A stretch of 64,000 bases of DNA from an uncultured Rhodospirillaceae bacterium (GTDB lineage Bacteria; Pseudomonadota; Alphaproteobacteria; Reyranellales; Reyranellaceae), in contig CAMFGZ010000025.1 in the NCBI GenBank assembly GCA_945952105.1, forward strand, positions 1 to 64,000. The letters are read 5' to 3'. The notes under the pieces were generated by a model. The model saw only the letters and a list, made by a program, of their open reading frames with translations, was not told where the DNA came from and searched no databases. Below are positions 44,120-51,555 of the stretch, in pieces. A program made the translations under genes and the position numbers. The stretch's first letter is position 1. Each line of letters opens with the position of its first letter.

Positions 44120-44506
44120 CTACCAGCGAGAGCGCTGGTACTTGTCGGGAACGCCGTCGCCGTTCCTGTCGCGGTCGTAGCGGTCGGGAATGCCATCCCG
44201 GTCGCTGTCCCTCATCGATCGGTACGATCGCGGGGGCGGCGAGACCGGCACCGGCACGTAGCGGGTCTGGGTGATCACCTGCGGCCGCGGCGGAGGTGGG
44301 GGCGGCGGAGAATAGTAGGAGTAGGTCGGGGCCGGCCGGTAGTAGGTCGGCTGGCTGACATAGTTGTTGGAGTAGCCGGAGTAACCGTAGTTCGACGAGC
44401 CATAGCCCGGGCTGTAGCCGTAGGTGGTCGGATAGCCCGATTGTTCGACACACCCCGCCGTCACCATCACAAGGCCCGCGGCGGCGAGCCAACTGACGCA
44501 GCGCAT
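44120..44506 (-). CDS. Tandem lipoprotein 1 with Asp-rich repeats
   Basis: A 128-residue lipoprotein: signal peptide MRCVSWLAAAGLVMVTAGC, lipobox TAGC. Then a Tyr/Ser/Gly/Asn-rich stretch (YGYSPGYGSSNYGYSGYSNN), a poly-Pro run, and a C-terminal pair of acidic repeats, DSDRDGIPDRYD and DRNGDGVPDKY, resembling thrombospondin type-3/EF-hand-like calcium loops (DxDxDG). The ATG at 44506 has GGAGGGA 5 nt upstream. It is one of three adjacent paralogues on this strand (others start at 45172 and 45826). Calcium binding and envelope location are inferred. Confidence 0.78.
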   Translation of the reverse strand: MRCVSWLAAAGLVMVTAGCVEQSGYPTTYGYSPGYGSSNYGYSGYSNNYVSQPTYYRPAPTYSYYSPPPPPPPRPQVITQTRYVPVPVSPPPRSYRSMRDSDRDGIPDRYDRDRNGDGVPDKYQRSRW

Positions 44507-44606
44507 TCTTTCCCTCCACCGGGAAACCCGCCGTTCGCGAGCGGGACGTTCCCATGGGAAGAGATTTGCGGACGACGGTGTCGCCGTGTTGTCGCAATCA
44601 GGATTT

Positions 44607-44613
44607 GTTGAAG
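44607..44613 (-). promoter_or_regulatory. CTTCAAC element upstream of lipoprotein 1
   Basis: On the minus strand GCCTTCAACAAATC lies about 101-107 nt (core) before the start codon and is identical over 14 bases to the element before lipoprotein 2. Its role is inferred. Confidence 0.45.
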
Positions 44614-44701
44614 GCATCCGTGATCGACTGGTGACCGGCGTGTTCGCGAAGCGCTCAACGTAAGCGCATCGCCCGGCGGCTCCCCTCCGCGGCAGGCGCG
44701 G

Positions 44702-45172
44702 CTAACGACGCGGGCCAAGCGGACCCAGAGGGCCAAGCGGCGAACCCAACGGTTGGAACGGCGAACCCAGGGTGTTGTGCTTCGGATCCTGCGCATCCGT
44801 GTAGAGGAGGCTGCGGGGCGGTTCCGGCTGCTTGTACTGGTACCTGTCCGGAATGCCGTCGCCGTTCCTGTCGCGATCGTAGCCCGTGAGGATGGGCCTG
44901 TGCTTCGGTTCGTCCTGGGTCAGGAGGGGCAGGGACGAGGTCGACCGGGAAGACGCCGGTGGCGGCGTCGACGGTTCGAAGTATTCGACCGGGGCTGGCC
45001 GTGAGAATACCAGCGAGCTCGAAGCGTTGTCGCTGCTGCGCGACGTCGTGCTGGAGGGCGGCGAGGGATAGTAGGAACGGTAGCTGTAGGCTGCTGGTTG
45101 GCTCGAGCGCATATCGCAGCCTGCCGTTACCGTCGCAACGCCCGCCGCCGTAAGCCAGATCATGCAGCGCAT
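44702..45172 (-). CDS. Tandem lipoprotein 2 with Asp-rich repeat
   Basis: A 156-residue paralogue of the gene at 44120: signal peptide MRCMIWLTAAGVATVTAGC with lipobox TAGC, a Ser/Tyr/Pro-rich middle (about residues 22-95), one acidic repeat YDRDRNGDGIPDRYQ (near 105), and a C-terminal Pro-Leu-Gly repeat (PLGSPLGPLGPLGPRR). The N-terminus and repeat are nearly the same as lipoprotein 1; the middle has diverged. The start has GGAGG upstream and a promoter-like TTGAGG-16-TAATCT lies at 45237-45210. Confidence 0.76.
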   Translation of the reverse strand: MRCMIWLTAAGVATVTAGCDMRSSQPAAYSYRSYYPSPPSSTTSRSSDNASSSLVFSRPAPVEYFEPSTPPPASSRSTSSLPLLTQDEPKHRPILTGYDRDRNGDGIPDRYQYKQPEPPRSLLYTDAQDPKHNTLGSPFQPLGSPLGPLGPLGPRR

Positions 45173-45209
45173 TCGTTTCCTCCACCTTGGGTTATGGATT
45201 CTACTGGAG

Positions 45210-45237
45210 AGATTAACTCTATGAGATTTACCCTCAA
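45210..45237 (-). promoter_or_regulatory. Predicted promoter of lipoprotein 2
   Basis: On the minus strand TTGAGG (45237-45232) and TAATCT (45215-45210) are 16 bp apart, giving a leader of about 30 nt before the ATG at 45172. Confidence 0.5.
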
Positions 45238-45268
45238 TGGTGGCATGGCGTGGGCGTAAGCGAGATTT

Positions 45269-45275
45269 GTTGAAG
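45269..45275 (-). promoter_or_regulatory. CTTCAAC element upstream of lipoprotein 2
   Basis: GCCTTCAACAAATC on the minus strand, 97-103 nt (core) before the start codon and about 32 nt upstream of the predicted -35 box, a position suited to a regulator-binding site. Confidence 0.45.
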
Positions 45276-45430
45276 GCGAACGAAGGGGCAACCAGGCGCG
45301 GTATGGCCAGCTTCGTGGGACCCGAAGGCTCTTGAATGCCGAAGGCCCGGCTTGCGGGGACGCGTCGTCGATCGCGTGGCAGTGTAGAGCGTGGCGCGGT
45401 GCACCTGGGCTGGGCTTGACCGAGCCAGAA

Positions 45431-45465
45431 TCAAAACCGGCTCCCGAACGAATTCGGGAGCCGGT
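45431..45465 (-). terminator. Rho-independent terminator after lipoprotein 3
   Basis: ACCGGCTCCCGAA (45436-45448) and TTCGGGAGCCGGT (45453-45465) form a perfect 13-bp stem with a CGAA centre. On the minus strand it is followed by TTTTGA, 22 bp after the stop of lipoprotein 3. Confidence 0.82.
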
Positions 45466-45487
45466 CAATTCGCCAAAGCAGCTTTAA

Positions 45488-45826
45488 CTAGCGGCGGCCC
45501 TGGAAGACGTCCGGAATCTGGTCGCCGTTGGCGTCGATGTCGCGACGGTTGGGAACGCCATCGCCGTCATAGTCGCCGTTCGGGCCGCGGCGGCCCTGGT
45601 TAACGTAGCGCCCGTTGTTGTTGTAGGCGTAGTAGCCGCTGTTGTAGGTCGGTCGGCTGTTGTAGTAGCCGTTGTTGTAGTTGTTCTGGGCATAGTAGCC
45701 GTTGCTGTAGACAGGGCGGGTGTTGTAGCCGTTGTTGTAGGCATACGAGTTGTCGTAGCCGGTCTGGGTACAGGCGGCCGTCGCGGTCAACAGGCCCGCC
45801 GCCATCAAGAACTTCAGCTTGTTCAT
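45488..45826 (-). CDS. Tandem lipoprotein 3, Asn/Tyr-rich with Asp-rich repeats
   Basis: A 112-residue paralogue of the two genes downstream: signal peptide MNKLKFLMAAGLLTATAAC with lipobox TAAC, then a middle (residues about 22-72) built of imperfect repeats of the type NNGYY-N-S-RPTYNSGYY, and a C-terminal acidic region DYDGDGVPNRRDIDANGDQIPD with two DxDGDxxP-like loops. The repeats are visible in the DNA as recurring GTAGCCGTTGTTGTAG. Its own terminator follows, so it is transcribed separately from the other two. Confidence 0.76.
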   Translation of the reverse strand: MNKLKFLMAAGLLTATAACTQTGYDNSYAYNNGYNTRPVYSNGYYAQNNYNNGYYNSRPTYNSGYYAYNNNGRYVNQGRRGPNGDYDGDGVPNRRDIDANGDQIPDVFQGRR

Positions 45827-45921
45827 CGCTACCTCCGTTTGGGGTCGAACGCTGTCTCGCGACAGGAACGCTGGCTTACAAACGAGTTACGTCGCCCGAA
45901 GTGGCATCGCCCGGGCGAAAA

Positions 45922-45928
45922 GTTGAAG
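45922..45928 (-). promoter_or_regulatory. CTTCAAC element upstream of lipoprotein 3
   Basis: AACTTCAACTTTTC on the minus strand, 96-102 nt (core) before the start codon: the same spacing as in the other two paralogues, with a partly different flank. Confidence 0.4.
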
Positions 45929-45941
45929 TTCTGTAAAGATG

Positions 45942-45975
45942 AACGCCCGGCAACCGCGAAGCGGCGCCGGGCGTT
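45942..45975 (-). terminator. Hairpin after the amidase gene
   Basis: AACGCCCGGC (45942-45951) and GCCGGGCGTT (45966-45975) form a 10-bp stem with a smaller inner stem, followed on the minus strand by CATCTTTA. It lies 39 bp after the amidase stop. Confidence 0.6.
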
Positions 45976-46014
45976 GTCGGCCTCTTTTCGAGACAGGATC
46001 GGTTTGGCGAGCCC

Positions 46015-47538
46015 TTAGAGCGCACCCGGCGCCGGACCGCGCGCCACCTTGGCGTTGAGCTTCGGCGGGTGGGTGACGATCGACTTCAGCGCGGGCACGG
46101 GCTTGCGCAGCTTGGCGATGTTGGGCAGCGGGCGGGCGAGGACCGGATTGGTCTTGAATGCCTGTTCCATCGCGTGGGCGGCGCCCAGCACCTCGCCGTC
46201 GCCGCGGAAGCGGCCGATGACCTGCAGGCCGAACGGCATCTTCTTGCTGTCGACGCCACAGGGCAGCGAGACCGCCGGGTTGGAGGTCAGGGTGACGAAG
46301 TACTTCGTCGCCATCCAGTGGTAGTAGGTGCCGAGCTTCTTGCCGTCCATCTCCTCGATGTAGAGCTGCTTCCAGGGGAAGGGCGAGAAGCCGACGGTCG
46401 GGCCGATCACCAGGTCGTATTCCTTGTAGATCTCCTGGAAGGCCCGGAAGATGCGCGTCTGCTCGCCATGCGCCCAGGCGAAGTCGGCCAGGGTGAGCTT
46501 CGCGCCCAGTTCGTAGTTGGCGATGATGTTCGGCCCGAGCATCTTGCGATTGTTGGTGTAGGCGTCCTGATAACGCGACAGGAAGCTCACGGCGCGGATC
46601 ACGTCGAAGCAGCGGTCGGCGCCGCCGTAATCGACGTCAACCTTGTCGAGGCTGCGGAACATCGGCTTCATCGCCTTGATCTTCTCGCGGAAGGTCTGGC
46701 GGATCGACTTCTCGACCGGTGCGCCGCCGAAATCCTCGGTGTAGGCGACCCGCAGGCTGCCGAGATCCACCGGCCAGGGCTCGGCATAGGCTTCCGGCTC
46801 CAGCGGGAAGGAGAGAGGATCGCTGTCGTGCTGGCCGACCTGGGTGGCGAACAGCAGGCAGACATCGGCGACGTTGCGGCCCATCGGGCCCAGCACCGAG
46901 ATCGGCGTCCAGCCCATGGCGCGGCGCTCGACCGCCACCATGCCGGGCGACGGGCGGAAGCCCACGACGCCGCAGAAGGCCGCCGGGTTACGCAGGCTGC
47001 CGCCGGTGTCCGAGCCGGTGCAGACCGGCAGCATGTCGGTGGCCAGCGCCGCCGCCGAGCCGCCCGACGAGCCGCCGGCGTTGAGGGTCGGGTTGAAAGG
47101 ATTGCCTGTGGCGCCCCAGACGGGGTTTCGGCTGTTCGAACCGGCGCCGAACTCCGGCACGTTGGTCTTGCCGACGACGACCGCGCCCGCGGCGCGCACG
47201 CGGCCCACCATGACGTTGTCGTAGGCCGGCACGTAGTCGCGATAGAGCGGCGAGCCGTAGGTGGTGAGGAGGTCCTTGGTCTCCTCCAGGTCCTTGATGC
47301 CCGTCGGCAGGCCGTGCAGCAGCGGCAGGTCCTCGCCGCGGCGCACCGCGGTCTCGGCGGCCTTGGCTTCCTTGCGCGCGCGATCGACACACATCGCGGT
47401 CACGGCATTGACGGCGGGGTTCACCTCCTCGATTCGTTCCAGGCAGGCGTCGAGCAGTTCGACCGGCGAGATTTCCTTGGTACCGATGCGGCGGCGCATC
47501 TCGACCGACGACAGGGTGACGAGTTCTTCTTTCGACAT
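46015..47538 (-). CDS. Amidase signature family hydrolase
   Basis: A 507-residue amidase of the Ser-cisSer-Lys type. The catalytic Lys is in LPTGIKDLEE (about residue 78) and the Gly/Ser-rich signature is NAGGSSGGSAAALATDMLP (about 152-170) with SDTGGSLRNPA downstream carrying the other serines. It hydrolyses an amide of unknown nature. The amidohydrolase gene lies 22 bp upstream on the same strand, so the two probably form a degradative operon for an amide- or N-containing ring compound. Confidence 0.92.
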   Translation of the reverse strand: MSKEELVTLSSVEMRRRIGTKEISPVELLDACLERIEEVNPAVNAVTAMCVDRARKEAKAAETAVRRGEDLPLLHGLPTGIKDLEETKDLLTTYGSPLYRDYVPAYDNVMVGRVRAAGAVVVGKTNVPEFGAGSNSRNPVWGATGNPFNPTLNAGGSSGGSAAALATDMLPVCTGSDTGGSLRNPAAFCGVVGFRPSPGMVAVERRAMGWTPISVLGPMGRNVADVCLLFATQVGQHDSDPLSFPLEPEAYAEPWPVDLGSLRVAYTEDFGGAPVEKSIRQTFREKIKAMKPMFRSLDKVDVDYGGADRCFDVIRAVSFLSRYQDAYTNNRKMLGPNIIANYELGAKLTLADFAWAHGEQTRIFRAFQEIYKEYDLVIGPTVGFSPFPWKQLYIEEMDGKKLGTYYHWMATKYFVTLTSNPAVSLPCGVDSKKMPFGLQVIGRFRGDGEVLGAAHAMEQAFKTNPVLARPLPNIAKLRKPVPALKSIVTHPPKLNAKVARGPAPGAL

Positions 47539-47560
47539 TGCTTCCTCTTCTTGAAATCGA

Positions 47561-48802
47561 TCAGGGCCGGTGCAACTGGACGGGGGTGCGCGTCACCGTA
47601 CGGCGGCCGTTCTTGTAGGCGGCCAGCACCGGCGCGATGGTCCTGAGGGCCATGACGGCATCCGGGGCGTCGAGCACGACAAGGTCGGCGGGGCCGCCGA
47701 CCGCGATGCCGTAATCGTCCTTGCGCATCAGCTTCGCGGCTGTCTTGGTCGTCATGTCCCACAGCGCCTTCACCTCGTCGTCGTTGGCGCGCTGGGTGAC
47801 GATGGCGTGCATGTTGACCTGACGCAGGAGCTGGCCGTCGCCGAACGGCGTGAACGGGTTCAGGATGTTGTTGGAGGCGACCGAGCAGGTGACACCGCGC
47901 TCGGTCAGGAAGTTCAGGTCGAGGACGTTGCGCGGCACGTTGTGGTCGGTATGCCGGCCGCCGAGATAGAGGTCGGTCGCGGTCAGCACCGTCGCGGCGA
48001 CGCCGGTATCGGCCATGCGCCGGGCGACTTTGTCGAGATCCTCGAAGGGCATGGTCGAGAGCTTGCCGACGTGCCCGACCGCGACCCGGCCGCCCCATTT
48101 GTATTTCTCGGCTAGTTCGCAGACCAACAGCGTATCGAGATGCTCGGCCGTGGGGCCGCTGTCGACATGCATGTCGATGTCGGCATCGAATTCGCGCGCC
48201 AGTTCGAAGACGCGATGGATCTGGGCCGCGCTGTCGCTGTCGTAGCTGGGCGCCGCACCGACGACCCTGGCGCCGCTCTTCAGCGCCTCGACCATCAGTT
48301 CGTCGGTACCGGGATTGTTGGTCAGGCCTTCCTGCGGCATGACGCAGAGCTCGATGTCGATCGCCCACTTGTATTTGTCGACCAGCGCCTTCACCCCCTC
48401 GAAGCCGCGCATGCCGATCTTGGGATCGACCTCGCAATGGGGGCGCATGCGGGTGGCGCCGTGGCTGATGCACTTCTCTATGGTCGCTGAGGCGCGCTCG
48501 AACACGTCCTCGACCGTCATCGTGTGCTTGACCGCCGACACGCGCTCCATCGCGAGATGCGGCATGCGTCTGGTGTTGTGCTCGCAGCGGCCGAGGATGC
48601 AGGCCTTGTCGAGATGGATGTGGGTGTCGACGAAGCCGGAGCAGACCAGGCGTCCGCCGCCCTTGAACTCTTCCCGGGCGCCGCCGCCCAGTTGCGGGGC
48701 GATGGCCGCGATGCGGCCCTGCACGACGCCAATGTCCGTGGTCGGTTGATCGGGCGTGCTGTCGGCGAGCCGCACGTCGCGCAGGACAAGGTCGAAATCC
48801 AT
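47561..48802 (-). CDS. Amidohydrolase, cytosine-deaminase-like
   Basis: A 413-residue metal-dependent hydrolase. It has the HxH motif in GFVDTHIHLDKACILGRCE (about residues 58-76), metal or catalytic residues in TRMRPHCEVDP, DIDMHVDSG and the late Asp in ASNNILNPFTPFGDGQL. The DTHIHLDK and CSVASNNILNPF pattern is of the cytosine deaminase/atrazine-chlorohydrolase-like subgroup. Two adjacent ATGs occur; the second is better spaced from GGAG. Likely first step before the amidase. Confidence 0.88.
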   Translation of the reverse strand: MDFDLVLRDVRLADSTPDQPTTDIGVVQGRIAAIAPQLGGGAREEFKGGGRLVCSGFVDTHIHLDKACILGRCEHNTRRMPHLAMERVSAVKHTMTVEDVFERASATIEKCISHGATRMRPHCEVDPKIGMRGFEGVKALVDKYKWAIDIELCVMPQEGLTNNPGTDELMVEALKSGARVVGAAPSYDSDSAAQIHRVFELAREFDADIDMHVDSGPTAEHLDTLLVCELAEKYKWGGRVAVGHVGKLSTMPFEDLDKVARRMADTGVAATVLTATDLYLGGRHTDHNVPRNVLDLNFLTERGVTCSVASNNILNPFTPFGDGQLLRQVNMHAIVTQRANDDEVKALWDMTTKTAAKLMRKDDYGIAVGGPADLVVLDAPDAVMALRTIAPVLAAYKNGRRTVTRTPVQLHRP

Positions 48803-48895
48803 CATCACTCCAGTCGCCGGCGGCGGCCGGCACGCATGTTGCACCATGCCGCCGGTCAATAACAGCCCGACGGCCCCGGAGGATCAGCAAGAACC

Positions 48896-49897
48896 ATGCT
48901 TTCCCGACGTCATCTCCTGCTCGCCGGCACTGCGGCGGCCGCCGCTTGCCCGACCCTGGCCGCCGGGCAGACTTCGACCACGTCCGCAAACACCGCGCCT
49001 TGGCCGACCAAGCCGATCCGCTGGATCGTCAACTTCCCGCCCGCCGGCGCGGCCGACATCATGTCGCGCGCGCTGGCCGAGTATTTCGGCACCAAGCTCG
49101 GCCAGCCGATCGTCGTCGAGAACAAGCCCGGCGCCGGTGGCATGCTGGGTGCGGATATCGTCGCCAAGGCGCGCGGCGAAGCCCACATCGTGATGATCTC
49201 CAGCGCCGCCTCGCACGGGATCGGGCCGGTCCTCTACAAGGACGTGCCGTACGATCCGCTGGCCGACTTCACGCACATCCATCTCGTCGGCACCTTTCCG
49301 ACCGTGCTGGCGGTCAACGGCACCTCGCCGATCGGCTCGGCGAAGGAGTTGATCGAGATGGCCCGCGCCAAGCCGGGCGATGTGACCTACGGTTCCGGTG
49401 GCAACGGCACGATGAACCATCTCGTCGGCCAGTTGCTGGCGCTGTCGACCAAGACGCAATTCACGCACATTCCCTATCGCGGCTCGGCGCCGGCGATGAA
49501 CGACCTGATGGGTGGCCAGATCACCGCGCTGATGGAGAGCCTGCCGACGGCAAGCGGCTACTTCGCGTCGAAGCGCATGAAGCCGCTGGCGGTGAGCGAG
49601 GATCAGCGCGCGCCGACCTTGCCGGATGTTCCGACTTTTCGCGAGGCGGGATTTCCCGAAGTCGTCGCGACCAACTGGTTCGGCTTCTCCACCCCGGCCG
49701 GCATTCCGCCAGAGGTCGCCAGGCGATGGGAGACGGAGATCGCGGCCGCCCTGCAGAGCGCGGAGATCAAGGAGCGCTTCGACAAGCTCGGCATCCGGCC
49801 CGGCACATTGGGATCAGCCGGCTATACCGCGCTGATCGCCAAGGAACTGCCGCGCTGGCGTGAAGTGATCGTCGCAGGAAATATCCGCGCAGACTGA
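48896..49897 (+). CDS. Bug-family tripartite tricarboxylate receptor (1)
   Basis: A 333-residue periplasmic solute-binding protein of the Bug/TctC family. An N-terminal Arg-Arg signal (MLSRRHLLLAGTAAAAACPT) is followed by WPTKPIRWIVNFPPAGAADIMSRAL and VVENKPGAGGMLGADIVAKA, the two standard Bug ligand-pocket motifs. No TctA/TctB membrane genes are present in the window, so it is an orphan receptor. It is divergent from the amidohydrolase gene (93 bp), suggesting it binds that pathway's substrate. Confidence 0.92.
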   Translation: MLSRRHLLLAGTAAAAACPTLAAGQTSTTSANTAPWPTKPIRWIVNFPPAGAADIMSRALAEYFGTKLGQPIVVENKPGAGGMLGADIVAKARGEAHIVMISSAASHGIGPVLYKDVPYDPLADFTHIHLVGTFPTVLAVNGTSPIGSAKELIEMARAKPGDVTYGSGGNGTMNHLVGQLLALSTKTQFTHIPYRGSAPAMNDLMGGQITALMESLPTASGYFASKRMKPLAVSEDQRAPTLPDVPTFREAGFPEVVATNWFGFSTPAGIPPEVARRWETEIAAALQSAEIKERFDKLGIRPGTLGSAGYTALIAKELPRWREVIVAGNIRAD

Positions 49898-49944
49898 TTG
49901 CCTGAGGCACCGCTTCCGGCACAATGCGCGCCGGAGGAAATCAA

Positions 49945-51105
49945 ATGGTGCATCCGCTTCGCGACAAGGCGGCGGTGAGCGGCATTGGCGAGACCGCGTA
50001 CACGCGCGGCACGTCCAAGAGCGGGCTCGCGCTGCAACTGGAGGCCAGTCTCAGGGCGCTCGACGATGCCGGCATCGATCCGCGCGAGGTCGACGGCGTC
50101 ATTCCCTATTTTCCAGGCGGGGCCATCGCCGAGGACTTCATCGCCAATCTCGGCTTGAAGGATCTCAAGCTCTCGGCCTTCATCCCGATGGGTGGCGCCA
50201 CCTGCGTCGCCGCCATCCAGATGGCGGCGATGGCGGTGGCGACCGGCGTCTGCAAGCACGTGCTGATCTCGGTCGGCCGCACGGGCTACTCCGGCCAGCG
50301 TGTCTCGACGCGCCTGCAGCAGTTCCCGGTGTTCGCGCAGGCCGCCGAATTCGAGGCGCCGATCGGCATGTTCGCGCCGGCCCAACTCTACGCCCAGGGC
50401 GCGCGCCGCCACATGGAGCTCTACGGCACGACGGCGCGGCAATTCGCCGAGGTGGCGGTCGTGACGCGCCAGCACGCGATCCTCAACGGCAACGTGGTGA
50501 TGAGCAAGCCGCTCACGGTCGAGGACCATCATGCCTCGCGCATGATTGCCGATCCGTTCCGGCTGTTCGACTGCAGTCTGGAGAGCGATGGCGGCGCGGC
50601 GGTGGTCATCAGCGCGACCGATCGAGCGAAGGATCTCCGGAAGCCACTCGTGACGATCGCCGGTACCGCCGAGGGTCATCCCGATTCGCCGGCGTCGATC
50701 GCGCAGCGTCCCGACCTGCTGGAGTTCGGCCTCGTGAAGTCTGCACCGCGCGCCTTCGCGATGGCGGGCGTGGGGCCGAAGGACATCGACGTGGCCGAGA
50801 TCTACGATTGCTTCACCTTCACGGTGATCCGCCAGCTCGAGATCCTGGGCTTCTGCAAGACCGGCGAGGGCGGTCCGTTCGTCATGGACGGGCGCATCGC
50901 GCTGGGCGGCGAGCTGCCGATCAACACCCATGGCGGCCTGCTCAGTCAGGGCCATGTGGTGGGCCTCAACCATGTGATCGAGTTGACGCGCCAGCTTCGC
51001 CGCGAGGCGGGCAAGGCGCAGGTGAAGGATGCCGAGCTGGGGCTCGTCACCGGCTACGGCGACATGGGCGACGGCTCGATCGCGATCCTGAAGAGGGCGG
51101 CATGA
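49945..51105 (+). CDS. Thiolase-like protein (SCP2-thiolase group)
   Basis: A 386-residue thiolase-fold protein. The position of the usual active-site Cys is IPMGGATCVAAIQMAAMAVATG (about residues 84-105), and the C-terminal His is in INTHGGLLSQGHVVGLNH; the second thiolase Cys (CxG motif) is replaced by TGYGDMGDG. This profile is shared by the lipid-transfer/SCPx thiolases and by Ltp2-type retro-aldolases, which work with a DUF35 partner. The start has GGAGGA 6 nt upstream. The next gene, overlapping by ATGA, is that partner. Confidence 0.88.
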   Translation: MVHPLRDKAAVSGIGETAYTRGTSKSGLALQLEASLRALDDAGIDPREVDGVIPYFPGGAIAEDFIANLGLKDLKLSAFIPMGGATCVAAIQMAAMAVATGVCKHVLISVGRTGYSGQRVSTRLQQFPVFAQAAEFEAPIGMFAPAQLYAQGARRHMELYGTTARQFAEVAVVTRQHAILNGNVVMSKPLTVEDHHASRMIADPFRLFDCSLESDGGAAVVISATDRAKDLRKPLVTIAGTAEGHPDSPASIAQRPDLLEFGLVKSAPRAFAMAGVGPKDIDVAEIYDCFTFTVIRQLEILGFCKTGEGGPFVMDGRIALGGELPINTHGGLLSQGHVVGLNHVIELTRQLRREAGKAQVKDAELGLVTGYGDMGDGSIAILKRAA

Positions 51106-51533
51106 GCCAGGCTCCTGTGCCGGTCGCGCCCGCGCCGGAACGTCCGCTGCCGACGCCGACGCGCGAGAGCCAGCCTTTCTGGGACGGCATGCGCGAAGGC
51201 CGGTTCCTGCTGCAACATTGCTCGTCCTGCGGCAAGGTCCGGCACTATCCTCGGCCCGTCTGCCCGCACTGCTTCTCGATGGAGAGCGAGTTCAAGGAGG
51301 TGCCGCTGGGCGGCAGCCTGCACGCCTGGACGGTGTGTCACCATCCGTTCAACTTCTTCTTCAAGGCATCGGCGCCCTACATCGTGGCGCTGGTCGACAT
51401 GGATGCCGGCGTGCGCGTGAACGCGCAACTGCATGGCGTTCCCGAGCCGGCGTTGAAGATCGGGCTGCGCGTGAAGCTCGGCTTCGAGCCGGTCAACGAG
51501 GAGGTGACGCTGCCCGTTTTCGTCGCCGAATAG
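51102..51533 (+). CDS. DUF35 Zn-ribbon/OB-fold protein
   Basis: A 143-residue partner of thiolase-like enzymes. N-terminal helix (TRESQPFWDGMREGRFLLQ), a rubredoxin-like zinc ribbon with CSSCG and CPHC (about residues 41-60), then an OB-fold (GSLHAWTVCHHPFNFFF onward). DUF35 proteins bind acyl-CoA and activate their partner thiolase or aldolase. Translation is coupled to the preceding gene by ATGA. Confidence 0.93.
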   Translation: MSQAPVPVAPAPERPLPTPTRESQPFWDGMREGRFLLQHCSSCGKVRHYPRPVCPHCFSMESEFKEVPLGGSLHAWTVCHHPFNFFFKASAPYIVALVDMDAGVRVNAQLHGVPEPALKIGLRVKLGFEPVNEEVTLPVFVAE

Positions 51534-51555
51534 AGAAATCCTGGGAGGAATTAGA

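Larger units (their letters stand above)
45173..45487. other. 315-bp gap between lipoprotein genes 2 and 3
   Basis: This gap holds the predicted promoter (45210-45237), the shared CTTCAAC element (45269-45275) and the terminator of lipoprotein 3 (45431-45465). I see no open reading frame with convincing coding character in it. Confidence 0.6.

Noticed and set aside
45600..45760. CRISPR-like repeat array
   Set aside because: The repeats are in-frame codon repeats of a lipoprotein gene, irregular in length, with no spacers or cas genes.
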